Shown here: positions 51,082 to 60,071 of the stretch, one piece after another
How positions within the stretch are numbered: position 1 is the stretch's first letter
Layout of the letters: each line of letters begins with the position of its first letter
Source of the DNA: an uncultured Bacteroidia bacterium
GTDB taxonomy: Bacteria > Bacteroidota > Bacteroidia > Bacteroidales > UBA932
Direction of reading: 5' to 3'
DNA: 64,000 nucleotides
Assembly: GCA_902784435.1 (NCBI GenBank)
Contig: CACZUR010000004.1
Location: forward strand, 1-64,000
The notes under the pieces: model-generated
Database searches by the model: none
The model's input: the letters and a program-made list of their open reading frames with translations, nothing else
Told to the model about the DNA's origin: nothing
Translations under genes and position numbers: made by a program

Positions 51082-51113
51082 TTTGCTTTCCTGCCGATAT
51101 ATGTCTAAATTTG
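51082..51113 (+). promoter_or_regulatory. Promoter of the GH5 lipoprotein gene
   Basis: TTTG (51082-51085), 20-nt spacer, TAAATTTG (51106-51113), 31 nt before the ATG at 51145. Divergent to the DUF4359 promoter. Confidence 0.75.
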
Positions 51114-51144
51114 AAAAGACGATGAATCAACTCATTATAACCCT

Positions 51145-52146
51145 ATGAAAACGAACACGTTTACAGCCATTGCCGTCCTGGCGCTGATCCTGGCGGCCGC
51201 TTGCACGCCCAAGGAGTCCTGGGTAAAAGTGGAAGGAAACCATTTCGTAGACCCCGAGGGGAAGGAACTGGTGTTCCGCGGACTCTGTTTCTCGGATCCC
51301 GTGAAACTGGTCCGGGAAGGCCAGTGGAGCGAACGCTATTTCCAGGAGGCGGCTGCCTGGGGCGCCAACATCGTGCGTTTCGCCGTCCATCCCACCAACC
51401 TGAATTCCCTGGGCTGGGAGGAGACCTTCCAGGCCATGGACCAGGGCATCGCCTGGGCCAAGCAGCACGGAATGTACGTGATCATGGACTGGCATTCCAT
51501 CGGCAATCTGAAGGAGGAAAAGTACACTTCGCCCATGTACAACACCACAAAGGAAGAAACCTTCAAGTTCTGGCGCACGGTGGCCCGGCGCTACAAGGAC
51601 GAACCTACGGTGGCTTTGTACGAACTGTTCAACGAGCCCACCGTGACGGCTGAGGGCGTGGGGGACTGCAGCTGGAGCGAATGGAAAGAGATGCAGGAAC
51701 AGCTCATCGACACGGTGCGCACTTACAATCCCCACGCCATCTGCCTGTGCGCCGGATTCAACTGGGCATACGACCTCACGCCGGTAGCCAGGGAACCCAT
51801 CGCCCGGGAGAACATCGCTTACGTTTCCCATCCCTATCCGATGAAGCGTTCCCAGCCCTGGGAGGAGCAGTGGGAGCAGGACTTCGGCTTTGTGGCCGAT
51901 ACCTACCCCGTCATCTGCACGGAAATCGGCTTCTGCCTGGCGGACGAGCCGGGTGCCCATATCCCCGTCATGTCCACGGACGTTTACGGCGAGCATATTA
52001 CCAAGTATTTCGAGCAGAAGGGCATCTCCTTCACCGTATGGTGCTTCGACACCAGCTGGTCGCCCATGCTCATCAGCGACTGGGATTTCACCCCCACTAC
52101 CCAGGGCCGCTTCTTCAAGGCGTACCTGCAGGGCAAAGCGCAGTGA
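51145..52146 (+). CDS. GH5 glycoside hydrolase lipoprotein
   Basis: A 333-aa lipoprotein (LAAAC, Cys20). GH5 (cellulase-like) barrel with acid/base Glu in YELFNEPTV and nucleophile Glu in ICTEIGF. Other marks are VRFAVHP near the start and IMDWHSIGN. It stands alone, 6.5 kb after the PUL and with its own promoter, so it is not clearly part of the mannan system. The subfamily is uncertain; beta-glucan or beta-mannan is likely. Confidence 0.85.
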   Translation: MKTNTFTAIAVLALILAAACTPKESWVKVEGNHFVDPEGKELVFRGLCFSDPVKLVREGQWSERYFQEAAAWGANIVRFAVHPTNLNSLGWEETFQAMDQGIAWAKQHGMYVIMDWHSIGNLKEEKYTSPMYNTTKEETFKFWRTVARRYKDEPTVALYELFNEPTVTAEGVGDCSWSEWKEMQEQLIDTVRTYNPHAICLCAGFNWAYDLTPVAREPIARENIAYVSHPYPMKRSQPWEEQWEQDFGFVADTYPVICTEIGFCLADEPGAHIPVMSTDVYGEHITKYFEQKGISFTVWCFDTSWSPMLISDWDFTPTTQGRFFKAYLQGKAQ

Positions 52147-52148
52147 GT

Positions 52149-52247
52149 ATGCGGGACTTCAACGTAGGCATCGTCGGGGCCGGCTCCTTTGCCCGACGCT
52201 GGGGCGTCCGTTATCCCATGGACGAGCAAGATTACACCCTTTTATGA
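52149..52247 (+). pseudogene. 32-aa stub resembling the start of a Gfo/Idh oxidoreductase
   Basis: The short frame begins MRDFNVGIVGAGSFARRWG, with the GxGxxA nucleotide-binding turn typical of Gfo/Idh/MocA dehydrogenases, then departs and stops after 32 residues. Its stop overlaps the ATG of the next gene (ATGA), so it may be a coupled leader peptide or the remnant of a deleted dehydrogenase. Confidence 0.45.
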
Positions 52248-52552
52248 ACCCGAAATTTCTGCTTGTTTCAGACCCGGCCCAACCCTTGGTGGGCACTTTC
52301 GTGTACGGCCTGGTGTATCAGCACAAGGATCTGATCCGGGGCTATGTGAAAACCCACGGAGGCGGCTGGTATCACAAGGATGACAAGGCCAAGGTGATGA
52401 CCCTCTACGGAAGTTCCGGGGATTACGGTGAACCGGACTTCCGTTTCCTGGACCGCATTCCGCGGGAGCTCAAGGATTATACCTTCATTTACACGCCTTT
52501 CTGGGGCGCTCCTGAAAAGGAACTCTCCCTGGAAGGGGTGGAATGGTTCTAG
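52244..52552 (+). CDS. Hypothetical protein
   Basis: A 102-aa soluble protein starting MNPKFLLVSDPAQPLVGTFV, rich in Tyr, Gly and Asp (GGGWYHKDDKAKVMTLYGSSGDYG). No family is recognised. It starts by ATGA overlap with the 32-aa stub and ends in a 4-nt convergent overlap with the MsrA fusion gene. Codon use resembles its neighbours, so it is probably a real gene. Confidence 0.6.
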   Translation: MNPKFLLVSDPAQPLVGTFVYGLVYQHKDLIRGYVKTHGGGWYHKDDKAKVMTLYGSSGDYGEPDFRFLDRIPRELKDYTFIYTPFWGAPEKELSLEGVEWF

Positions 52553-53454
52553 ACCAGCCGGGCCAGGAGTTCCAGCCAGGCGGCATCTACGCTGTCGAAG
52601 GTGGCATACTGGTTATCGTCGATATCCAGCACGGCGGTCACTTCCCCGTCTTGGTCAAAGACAGGCACCACAATCTCTGACTTGGATTCACTGCTGCAGG
52701 CAATGTGGCCGGGGAATTCCTCCACGTCGGGAACCACCAGGGGCTTTTTCTGCTTCCAGGACGTGCCGCAGACCCCTTTCCCGAACCCGATGCGGAAACA
52801 GGCCGCCGTGCCCTGGAAGGGGCCCAGCACCAGCTGGCCGTCCATGACGCGGTAGAATCCCGTCCAGAAAAAGTGCATCTTGTGGGCGATAAGGGCGGAA
52901 AGGTTGGCCATGCGGGCCACGGTGTCGGGCTCGTCGCCCAGGTACAGCCGGGCATCCTGATACAGGCGCAGGTAGGCAAAGGTTTTCAGGGGAAGGTGGC
53001 AATAGCCTTCCGGATTCTTGTCCAGGTAATTCTGGTGGTATTCCTCCGCGGGATAGAAGTTTCGCAGCGGTTCTAGTTGCGTTACCAGCGGAACGCCCAG
53101 TTGGGCCGACACTTCCCGGAATACGGCTTCTATCACGGGTCGGTCCTCGTCGGCCGTGTAAAACACGCCGCTGCGGTAGCGCGTGCCCTCGTCATGCCCC
53201 TGGCGGTTCAGGGTAAGGGGATCCGTGACGGTAAAGAACATCCGGGACAGGAAGGTGAGGCTCACCCGCTCCGGGTTATAGCGTACCCGGACGGTTTCGG
53301 CAAAGCCGGTGGTGTCGGTGTATACTTCCTTGTACGTGGGGTTGGCGGTGTGGCCGTTGGCATAGCCGGGCATGGCCTCGCTTACGCCGTCCACGCCTTT
53401 GAAAAAATGCTCCACCCCCCAGAAGCAGCCGCCTGCAAAATAGATTTCCTTCAT
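52549..53454 (-). CDS. msrA: Methionine sulfoxide reductase MsrA fused to free-Met-(R)-sulfoxide reductase (GAF)
   Basis: A 301-aa fusion. Residues 1-~155 are MsrA, with active site GGCFWG (Cys10) and recycling cysteine in NPEGYC (Cys152); it reduces the S-form of methionine sulfoxide. Residues ~160-301 are a GAF-type fRMsr domain; Cys219, Cys229 and Cys253 have the same spacing (10 and 24) as the three active-site cysteines of Escherichia coli fRMsr (Cys84, 94, 118), which reduces free methionine-R-sulfoxide. One protein would cover both stereoisomers. The usual MsrB partner is absent here. It starts 3 nt after ettA, so it is in its operon. Confidence 0.9.
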   Translation of the reverse strand: MKEIYFAGGCFWGVEHFFKGVDGVSEAMPGYANGHTANPTYKEVYTDTTGFAETVRVRYNPERVSLTFLSRMFFTVTDPLTLNRQGHDEGTRYRSGVFYTADEDRPVIEAVFREVSAQLGVPLVTQLEPLRNFYPAEEYHQNYLDKNPEGYCHLPLKTFAYLRLYQDARLYLGDEPDTVARMANLSALIAHKMHFFWTGFYRVMDGQLVLGPFQGTAACFRIGFGKGVCGTSWKQKKPLVVPDVEEFPGHIACSSESKSEIVVPVFDQDGEVTAVLDIDDNQYATFDSVDAAWLELLARLV

Positions 53455-53457
53455 GGA

Positions 53458-55137
53458 TTATTCCATTAACTTCTTGTATTTGAAACGTTTGGGAGCTGCA
53501 TCCGGGCCCAGGCGCATCTTGCGGTTCTCTTCGTATTCCTGGTAGTTGCCCTCGAAGAAAACCACCTTTCCCTCGCCTTCGAAAGCCAGGATGTGCGTGG
53601 CGATACGGTCCAGGAACCAGCGGTCGTGGGAGACCACTACGGCACAGCCCGCAAAGCCGTCCAGGCCTTCTTCCAGGGCGCGGATGGTATTCACGTCCAC
53701 GTCGTTGGTGGGCTCGTCCAGCAGGAGCACGTTGCCCTCGTCTTTCAGGGTGAGGGCCAGGTGCAGGCGGTTGCGTTCGCCGCCGGAGAGCACGCCGCAC
53801 TTCTTTTCCTGGTCGGCCCCGGAGAAGTTGAAACGGGATACCCATGCGCGGGCATTCACGTCGCGGCCGCCCATGCGCACCCATTCGGAATTGCCGGCGA
53901 TGGTCTCGTACACCGTCTTGTCCGGGTCGATGGAGCGGTGCTGCTGGTCCACATAGGATATCTTCACGGTTTCTCCGATCTCGATGCTGCCGCTGTCGGC
54001 CTGCTCGATGCCCATGATCAGGCGGAACAGCGTGGTTTTACCGGCACCGTTGGGGCCGATGACGCCCACGATGCCCGCCGGCGGCAGTTCGAAACTCAGA
54101 TGCTCGAACAGGAGTTTGTCTCCGTAGGCCTTGGAAACATCCGTAAATTTGATCACTTTGTTGCCCAGGTGCGGGCCGTTGGGAATATAGATTTCCAGGT
54201 TGGCTTCCTTTTGTTTCGTGTCGGCCGATGCCAGTTTTTCGTAGGCGCCCAGACGGGCCTTCTGCTTGGCCTGGCGGGCCTTGGGGGCCATCCGCACCCA
54301 TTCCAGCTCCCGTTCCAGGGTTTTGCGCCGCTTGCTCTCCGCCTTCTCTTCCTGGGCCAGGCGTTTGGTTTTCTGGTCCAGCCAGGAAGAGTAGTTGCCC
54401 TTCCAGGGAATGCCTTCGCCGCGGTCCAGTTCCAGGATCCAGCCGGCCACGTTGTCCAGGAAATAACGGTCGTGGGTGACGGCGATCACCGTGCCCTTGT
54501 ACTGCTGCAGGTGGGCTTCCAGCCACTGGATACTCTCCGTGTCCAGGTGGTTGGTGGGCTCGTCCAGCAGCAGGACATCCGGCTCCTGCAGCAGCAGGCG
54601 GCACAGGGCCACGCGGCGGCGCTCACCGCCGGAGAGTTCCTTGATTTTCTGCTCCGGGGGCGGGCACTGGAGGGCATCCATGGCGCGCTCCAGTTTGGCG
54701 TCTATCTCCCAGCCGTTCACATGGTCGATCTGCTCGGTGAGTTCCCCCTGGCGCTCGATGAGGCGGTTCATCTCGTCCTCGTCCATGGGCTCCATAAACT
54801 TCAGGGAAATCTCGTTATACTCCTGCAGGATGTCCATGACTTCCTGGACGCCCTCCTGCACCACTTCCAGCACCGTTTTTTCGGGATCCATCTGCGGTTC
54901 CTGCTCCAGGTAGCCCACGCTGTAGCCGGGCGCCCATACCACCTCTCCGCGGGAGGCCTTTTCCACGCCGGCGATAATCTTGAGGAGCGTAGATTTACCG
55001 GCACCGTTCAGGCCCAGGATGCCAATCTTGGCCCCGTAGAAGAAGCCCAGGTAAATGTCTTTGAGAATGACTTTGTTGTTGTGGGGCAGAATCTTGCTCA
55101 CCCCGTTCATGGAGAAGATAATCTTTTCGTCGGCCAT
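53458..55137 (-). CDS. ettA: Energy-dependent translational throttle ABC-F protein
   Basis: A 559-aa ABC-F ATPase without membrane segments. Two ABC domains: the first with GLNGAGKST, LSGGERRRVAL and LDEPTNHLD; the second with GPNGAGKTT, LSGGERNRLHL and LDEPTNDVD. The TNDVDV end and the helical arm after domain 1 fit EttA, which binds the ribosomal E site and gates translation when ATP is low. The start at 55137 (MADEKIIFSM) is used; the longer frame to 55215 contains the -7 box at 55154-55161. Confidence 0.94.
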   Translation of the reverse strand: MADEKIIFSMNGVSKILPHNNKVILKDIYLGFFYGAKIGILGLNGAGKSTLLKIIAGVEKASRGEVVWAPGYSVGYLEQEPQMDPEKTVLEVVQEGVQEVMDILQEYNEISLKFMEPMDEDEMNRLIERQGELTEQIDHVNGWEIDAKLERAMDALQCPPPEQKIKELSGGERRRVALCRLLLQEPDVLLLDEPTNHLDTESIQWLEAHLQQYKGTVIAVTHDRYFLDNVAGWILELDRGEGIPWKGNYSSWLDQKTKRLAQEEKAESKRRKTLERELEWVRMAPKARQAKQKARLGAYEKLASADTKQKEANLEIYIPNGPHLGNKVIKFTDVSKAYGDKLLFEHLSFELPPAGIVGVIGPNGAGKTTLFRLIMGIEQADSGSIEIGETVKISYVDQQHRSIDPDKTVYETIAGNSEWVRMGGRDVNARAWVSRFNFSGADQEKKCGVLSGGERNRLHLALTLKDEGNVLLLDEPTNDVDVNTIRALEEGLDGFAGCAVVVSHDRWFLDRIATHILAFEGEGKVVFFEGNYQEYEENRKMRLGPDAAPKRFKYKKLME

Positions 55138-55153
55138 AAAATAACTGTTTGCG

Positions 55154-55161
55154 CAAAGATA
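55154..55161 (-). promoter_or_regulatory. -7 box of ettA-msrA
   Basis: TATCTTTG on the minus strand, 16 nt before the ettA ATG. It rules out the longer ettA frame. No clear -33 element. Confidence 0.55.
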
Positions 55162-55195
55162 CAATTTTCCCGGAGAATAACAGTCCGGGGAAAGG

Positions 55196-56482
55196 CTATT
55201 TCCGGAACAGGTCACGGGACGGGAGCTGCGAGGAAAAGCGCCCGCGGAGGTTCTGGAACAGCTGGGCGGTGTTGCGGGTAAAGCGCGAGCCCCGCCAGGC
55301 CGACGTGTTGGTGATCAGGATCCACATCTCTCCGTCCGGGTATACCTTAATCAGGGCCGATGTCCCGGAAAAGGAGCCCGTACGTGTCCATTCCCCGTCC
55401 GGGCGGCAGTCCAGCCAGCCCAGGGCGAAGGTGTCGTCGTCAAAGTAGGCGGTCATCTGCTGCACGGTGAACGGGTCCAGGATGTCCGGGACGGGCCCGT
55501 GGCCGTCGATGGCGCACACCAGCCGGGCCAGTTCCAGCGTGGACCCTACCCAGCCGCCGGCCCCGTACAGGCCGGAGATGTGGTTGCCGCCATAGCACTT
55601 TTCCACCGAGGCGAAGCGGCCGTCAAAAGAAGGCCCTGGCTCGGCTTCCGGATGCATGTAATAGCGGGACTCCCCGGGCAGGCGGTCTTTCAGGTAGTCT
55701 CCCCCCAGGGCGAAGTGATGGCACAGGGCTTTTTCAAACACCTCCTGCTGCATGAATTCCTCGTAGGGGAGGCCGGACACTCTTTCAATGACCAGCGACA
55801 GCAGCAGGTACCCGAAATTGGAGTATTCCTGGTCTGTGCCGGGCTGGAAGGAGAGCCGTTTGGCCACTTCCTTCCGGACCAGGTAGTCCGGGGTGGGCGG
55901 GGCGCTCAGCCCCCACTGGCGCATCAGGCGCAGGGTGCCGAACATGACGTCACCGCCGCGGGCCGAAAATCCGGCCTGGTGCCGCAGCAGATGTTCCACT
56001 GTCATCTCGTAATAACGGTCGTCGCGGATGCAGGCGTCATACTCGTTCAGGACGCCCAGGGGGCCGAAAACCGGGGTTTCCAGGAACACTTTCCCCTGGT
56101 CCTGCAAGCGCATGATCCCGATGGCGGTGAGGAGTTTGGAAACGGAGGCCATCCGGAGGCGCACTTCGGGCGTCATGGGCTGGTTGGTGTCGGCCTGTCC
56201 GTAACCGCGGGCATACAGCAGGGAGTCGTTCCGGACAATGGACAGGGAGGCGCCCCGGAGGCTCCAGAACTGCAGGAAACTGTCGATGGCGTGATCCATC
56301 GCGGGCAGCGAGGACAGCTCGTTGGTAATGCTGCCGTCGTGCAGGTCTGTTTTCCAGTTCACCGGAATCTCCGGCGCCGGGGCCGCATCGCGGACGGCCC
56401 GCTGCTTCCCGCGTACAAGGTACACCGAAACCGCCGCCAGCAGCAGCGGAAGCACGAAATAGGCCAGGCGGAAGGGCCTCAC
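55196..56482 (-). CDS. Membrane-anchored serine hydrolase (beta-lactamase class C family)
   Basis: A 428-aa protein with an N-terminal membrane anchor (about 5-24) and a periplasmic domain of the beta-lactamase/penicillin-binding type: SxxK motif SVSK in LRMASVSKLLTAIGI, YxN motif YSNFGYLLL. The third motif is less clear near TGSFSGTSA. Such enzymes include D-amino-peptidases and esterases; the substrate is unknown. It overlaps the upstream kinase-like gene by 4 nt and is last in the nrnA operon. Confidence 0.85.
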   Translation of the reverse strand: MRPFRLAYFVLPLLLAAVSVYLVRGKQRAVRDAAPAPEIPVNWKTDLHDGSITNELSSLPAMDHAIDSFLQFWSLRGASLSIVRNDSLLYARGYGQADTNQPMTPEVRLRMASVSKLLTAIGIMRLQDQGKVFLETPVFGPLGVLNEYDACIRDDRYYEMTVEHLLRHQAGFSARGGDVMFGTLRLMRQWGLSAPPTPDYLVRKEVAKRLSFQPGTDQEYSNFGYLLLSLVIERVSGLPYEEFMQQEVFEKALCHHFALGGDYLKDRLPGESRYYMHPEAEPGPSFDGRFASVEKCYGGNHISGLYGAGGWVGSTLELARLVCAIDGHGPVPDILDPFTVQQMTAYFDDDTFALGWLDCRPDGEWTRTGSFSGTSALIKVYPDGEMWILITNTSAWRGSRFTRNTAQLFQNLRGRFSSQLPSRDLFRK

Positions 56483-57087
56483 TTGACCAGGCCGGCTTTC
56501 CGGCCGAAGTCGATGATCAGCTGCGCCGTACCGTCAATCCCCAGCACGGAACTGTCTACGCACAGGTTGTAGTTGGAGGCCTGCCCCCAGTTGCCGAATG
56601 TGTAGTAGTTGTAGTAAGTTTCCCGGGTGCGGTCTTTGCGGCGCATCAGTTTTTCTGCCTCGGAGGCATCCAGGTTTTCCAGGCTTACCAGTCGCTGGAT
56701 GCGGTATTCTTCCGGTGCCCCGATGAAGACATCCAGGCTGGGAATGTCCCGGAGGATATAGTCTGCACAGCGGCCGATGAAGATGGCATCCCCTTTCTCT
56801 GCAATGCCGCGGATGACCTCGCTCTGGATCTTGAACAGCATGTCGTCGGTCACATAGCCGCTTTCCATGGGGCCCATGCGCCCGGAAGAGAAGAAACTGG
56901 ACAGGGAGAACAGCCCGGGTTTCTTTTCGGTCTGTTCAAATACGCTGCGGGAATAGCCGCTTTTCTCGGCCGCCTCGGAGATGAGCTGGTTGTCGTAGAA
57001 GGGAATGCCCAGGATTTTGCCGATGGCCTGGCCTACGTAGCCGCCACCGCTGCCGAAAGACCGGCCTATGGTGATGATGGTATGCAT
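56479..57087 (-). CDS. Cytidylate kinase-like protein
   Basis: A 202-aa P-loop protein. MHTIITIGRSFGSGGGYVGQ fits the cytidylate-kinase-like family, with RSFGSGG in place of the usual P-loop, and ends with the NYNLCVDSSVLG block of that family. It is distinct from the true cmk at 9486-10199; the substrate is unknown. The start at 57087 is preferred to 57129, which would lie inside the MATE gene. Placed 4 nt after the MATE gene, overlapping the serine hydrolase by 4 nt. Confidence 0.85.
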   Translation of the reverse strand: MHTIITIGRSFGSGGGYVGQAIGKILGIPFYDNQLISEAAEKSGYSRSVFEQTEKKPGLFSLSSFFSSGRMGPMESGYVTDDMLFKIQSEVIRGIAEKGDAIFIGRCADYILRDIPSLDVFIGAPEEYRIQRLVSLENLDASEAEKLMRRKDRTRETYYNYYTFGNWGQASNYNLCVDSSVLGIDGTAQLIIDFGRKAGLVK

Positions 57088-57091
57088 AGCG

Positions 57092-58492
57092 CTAGATTTG
57101 ACTGCCAAGGATGGAAGGGTCCTCCCCATCCTTGAGTTTGCCCAGTTTTACCAGCAGCTGCCAGCCCAGAATGGCCGTAATGACGGCTGCGATGGTGTCG
57201 GAGATGGGGAAACTGTACCAGACGCCCACTTCCGACTCCAGGAGTGCGGGCAGCAGGTAGATACAGGGAAGCAGGAACAGCAGCTGCCGGGACAGGGACA
57301 GGAAAATGGATTTCCGGACCATACCCAGGCACTGGAACAGGTTGGTGGTCACCATCTGGAAGCCCACGATGGGGAACACGATATTCATCATGCGCAAGCC
57401 CCGGGAGGCTTTTTCGATGAGGATGGGATCGTTGGTGAAGATTTTCACCACGGGCACCGGGAAGAATACGGAAGCCACGAAACCCAGGAAGGTGACCAGG
57501 GTGGCCCACATGGCCGTTTTCAGGTATACTTCCCGCACGCGGCCGTATTGCCGGGCTCCGTAGTTGTAGCCCGCAATGGGCTGCATGCCCTGGTTGAAGC
57601 CGAATACGATCATGACAAACAGGAAGGTAATCCGGTTCACGATGCCGTAGGCACCGATGGCCAGGTCTCCGCCCCATTTTACCAGCTGCTGGTTGATGAA
57701 CAGCACCACTATACAGCTGGCCAGGTTCATCAGGAAGGGACCGAGCCCGATGGACAGGGAGTCCTTGGCGATGCGCCAGTCTACCCGGAACATGTGGATG
57801 GAGCGGGGGAGGTGCAGGAAGCGCTCCGGATTCAGGAAATACCACAGGGTGTAGCTCAGCGACATCAGCTGGCACAGCACGGTGGCGATGGCGGCCCCGC
57901 GGATGCCCATTCCCAGCACAAAGATGAAGATGGGGTCCAGGATGGCGTTGGAAATGACGGTGAACAGCGTCAGGCCCATGGCCAGTTTGGGATTTCCGGA
58001 ACTTCGGACCACGCTGTTGAGGCCGAAGTACAGGTGCGTGACCACATTGCCAAGGGCAATGATGGCCATATAGTCCCTGGCAAAGGGCAGGGTGGCGTCG
58101 CTGGCACCGAAAAAGCGCAGGATGGGATCCATCCACACCAGGCACACGAAGGTGAACAGGAGGCCCGTAATGATGTTCAGGGTAATCTCGTTGGAGAGGA
58201 CCTTGCCGGCCACCTTGTAGTTCTTCTGGCCCAGCAGCACGGAAATCATGGTAGAGGCGCCCACGCCCACCAGGGTTCCCAGGGCTGTGGAGATGTTCAT
58301 CAGAGGAAAGGTGATGGCCAGGCCGGCGATGGACAGCGACCCCACATCGGGGATGTGGCCGATGTAGATGCTGTCTACCATATTGTACAGGGAAGACGCC
58401 GTCATGGCAATGATGCCGGGAACGGCATATTGCCGGATGAGGGCGTTGATGGGCTTGGTGCCCAGCTCGGTAGGGACTGCTCCGCTGGCCAT
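57092..58492 (-). CDS. MATE-family efflux transporter
   Basis: A 466-aa membrane protein with about 12 helices. MATE features: NALIRQYAVPGIIAMTASSLYNMVDSIYIGH at the N-terminus, GxxALG-type stretch MNISTALGTLVGVGASTMIS, and the second-half repeat MNLASCIVVLFINQQL. It exports organic cations in exchange for Na+ or H+; the specific substrate is not predictable. 3 nt after the second FKBP gene. Confidence 0.92.
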   Translation of the reverse strand: MASGAVPTELGTKPINALIRQYAVPGIIAMTASSLYNMVDSIYIGHIPDVGSLSIAGLAITFPLMNISTALGTLVGVGASTMISVLLGQKNYKVAGKVLSNEITLNIITGLLFTFVCLVWMDPILRFFGASDATLPFARDYMAIIALGNVVTHLYFGLNSVVRSSGNPKLAMGLTLFTVISNAILDPIFIFVLGMGIRGAAIATVLCQLMSLSYTLWYFLNPERFLHLPRSIHMFRVDWRIAKDSLSIGLGPFLMNLASCIVVLFINQQLVKWGGDLAIGAYGIVNRITFLFVMIVFGFNQGMQPIAGYNYGARQYGRVREVYLKTAMWATLVTFLGFVASVFFPVPVVKIFTNDPILIEKASRGLRMMNIVFPIVGFQMVTTNLFQCLGMVRKSIFLSLSRQLLFLLPCIYLLPALLESEVGVWYSFPISDTIAAVITAILGWQLLVKLGKLKDGEDPSILGSQI

Positions 58493-58495
58493 AGG

Positions 58496-59527
58496 CTATT
58501 CTGCCATGACTTCCAGCTCAAAGATCAGGGGTGCGTAACCGGGGATGGAGGCACCCTTGCCGGAAGAACCGTAGCCGTGGGTGGAGGTGAACAGCACGGT
58601 GGCCTTCTGACCTTTGTATTTGAGCAGATACAGGGCGCCCTTGAAGCCGTTGATGAGGCTGCTGCTGCCGCCGAGGGTCACGTTGTCATAGGCAGAGGCC
58701 TGGACGATGGCCACCGTGGTGTAGGCGGCGGCGCTGTTATACAGCCCCGCGTCCTTGGCCACTTTTTCCACGGTGGTGTCAAATACCTGGCCGTTCAGGA
58801 GTTTGCCGGTATAGTTGAGCTGGAACGTTTCTCCGGCCTTGATGGGCTCCTGGTCCCCGAAGGCCGAGACGTCGCTGATGAAATAGAATTTGCCGTCGGG
58901 CTCTTCGTCCGTCACATAGGAGACGGGCTGGACGGAAGTGCCATAATGGCTGGTCACATACTGGGCCAACTGCTGTTTTTCCACTTGGTCCACATCGGCC
59001 GTCTGTCCTTGCAGGCCGATGGTGTATTCCAGATGCGTAGAGGAGGTGCAGGCCGCCAGGTATTTCTCCTCGCTGCCCAGCCGGCTGGTGGTAAGCATCC
59101 AGGCGGGGATGACCGCCTTGCGGGTGCCGCCCAGACGCATGCCGCTGAGCATGGCGTCGATGCCGGCAAAGCTGATGCCTTCGCCCATGGCCATCCATTT
59201 GGGGCCGTAGTAGTTGGCGGGAGAATAGGTGCCCAGCTGCTGGGCCAGCGCCTTGTCTGTGGTGGAGGTGACGGTGCCGCCGCCCAGGGCGCGGATGGTG
59301 ACATCGGCCAGGATGTAATCCAGGCTCTTGTCCCAGGCTTCGCCGCTGCCGGGTGTGTCTTCCAGGATATAGATGCCGTCTGCGTTTTTGGGTACGTTGG
59401 GATAGACGGCCTTCATGTACAGGTCCAGGTATTCTTTGGCTTCCTGGCCGCTGGTGGTTTCCGTCTTCTGTTCGCAGGCCGCTGCAACCAGGCAGAGGGC
59501 CATCAGGAGCAATACTTTCTTATTCAT
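58496..59527 (-). CDS. FKBP-type peptidyl-prolyl isomerase lipoprotein, two-domain
   Basis: A 343-aa lipoprotein (VAAAC, Cys18). The C-terminal FKBP domain (about 205-343) shows AGETFQLNYTGKLLNGQVFDTT and LLKYKGQKATVLFTSTHGYGSSGKG ... YAPLIFELEVM. The N-terminal half (about 45-200) resembles a degenerate FKBP domain. It probably assists folding in the periplasm or outer membrane. It overlaps the preceding small FKBP gene by 8 nt. Confidence 0.87.
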   Translation of the reverse strand: MNKKVLLLMALCLVAAACEQKTETTSGQEAKEYLDLYMKAVYPNVPKNADGIYILEDTPGSGEAWDKSLDYILADVTIRALGGGTVTSTTDKALAQQLGTYSPANYYGPKWMAMGEGISFAGIDAMLSGMRLGGTRKAVIPAWMLTTSRLGSEEKYLAACTSSTHLEYTIGLQGQTADVDQVEKQQLAQYVTSHYGTSVQPVSYVTDEEPDGKFYFISDVSAFGDQEPIKAGETFQLNYTGKLLNGQVFDTTVEKVAKDAGLYNSAAAYTTVAIVQASAYDNVTLGGSSSLINGFKGALYLLKYKGQKATVLFTSTHGYGSSGKGASIPGYAPLIFELEVMAE

Positions 59528-60071
59528 TGAAAATCTTTTCTATCAAAATGTAATAGACCAGGGCCGACAGTGCAGGAATCGTGCCTTTCTCGCTGTTTCC
59601 GAAGCCGTATTTCCCGGTGAACAGGATGTAGGCTTCGTCCCCGGGCTGCACCCCTGCGAGCCCGTCCTGCAGGCCCTGCACCAGGTTCTTGTCCAGGGAG
59701 AGGGTGTCCAGCTTGAAGCGGGTGTTGTCCGAGAGGGTCCACCGGGCCTGCGCGGTCACTTCCTGGATGTTGGTGGCCACCAGGTTAGAAGTGGAAATGC
59801 TGGCGCTGGTCAGGGTGAAACAGGCATAATGGAGCGACACCCGTCCGCCCTCTTTCAGGGAATCCCGTGCCGGGGGCAGGGTGTCGTGCAGGGTAATGCG
59901 GTAGGCCCCGCCGTTCCGGGCAAGCGTGGCTTTGGGGTCTTCCTTCATCCTGGCCGCCACGAAGTTCTCGATAAAAGTGGTCTGTTTGTCGTAGGTGGTC
60001 TGGAGGGACTGCTTGCTGCAAGACAGCAGGCCACCCGCCAGGACAAGCAGTATGAGACTCAGTTTTTTCAT
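59520..60071 (-). CDS. Small FKBP-type lipoprotein
   Basis: A 183-aa lipoprotein (GLLSC, Cys18) with one FKBP-like domain: GGRVSLHYACFTLT, LVQGLQDGLAGVQPGDEAYILFTGKYGFGN and ALSALVYYILIEKI. The VQGLxxGLxGVxxGD block is the FKBP signature. Likely a periplasmic prolyl isomerase or chaperone. It overlaps nrnA by 4 nt (ATGA), so the FKBP pair is translated together with it. Confidence 0.85.
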   Translation of the reverse strand: MKKLSLILLVLAGGLLSCSKQSLQTTYDKQTTFIENFVAARMKEDPKATLARNGGAYRITLHDTLPPARDSLKEGGRVSLHYACFTLTSASISTSNLVATNIQEVTAQARWTLSDNTRFKLDTLSLDKNLVQGLQDGLAGVQPGDEAYILFTGKYGFGNSEKGTIPALSALVYYILIEKIFNE

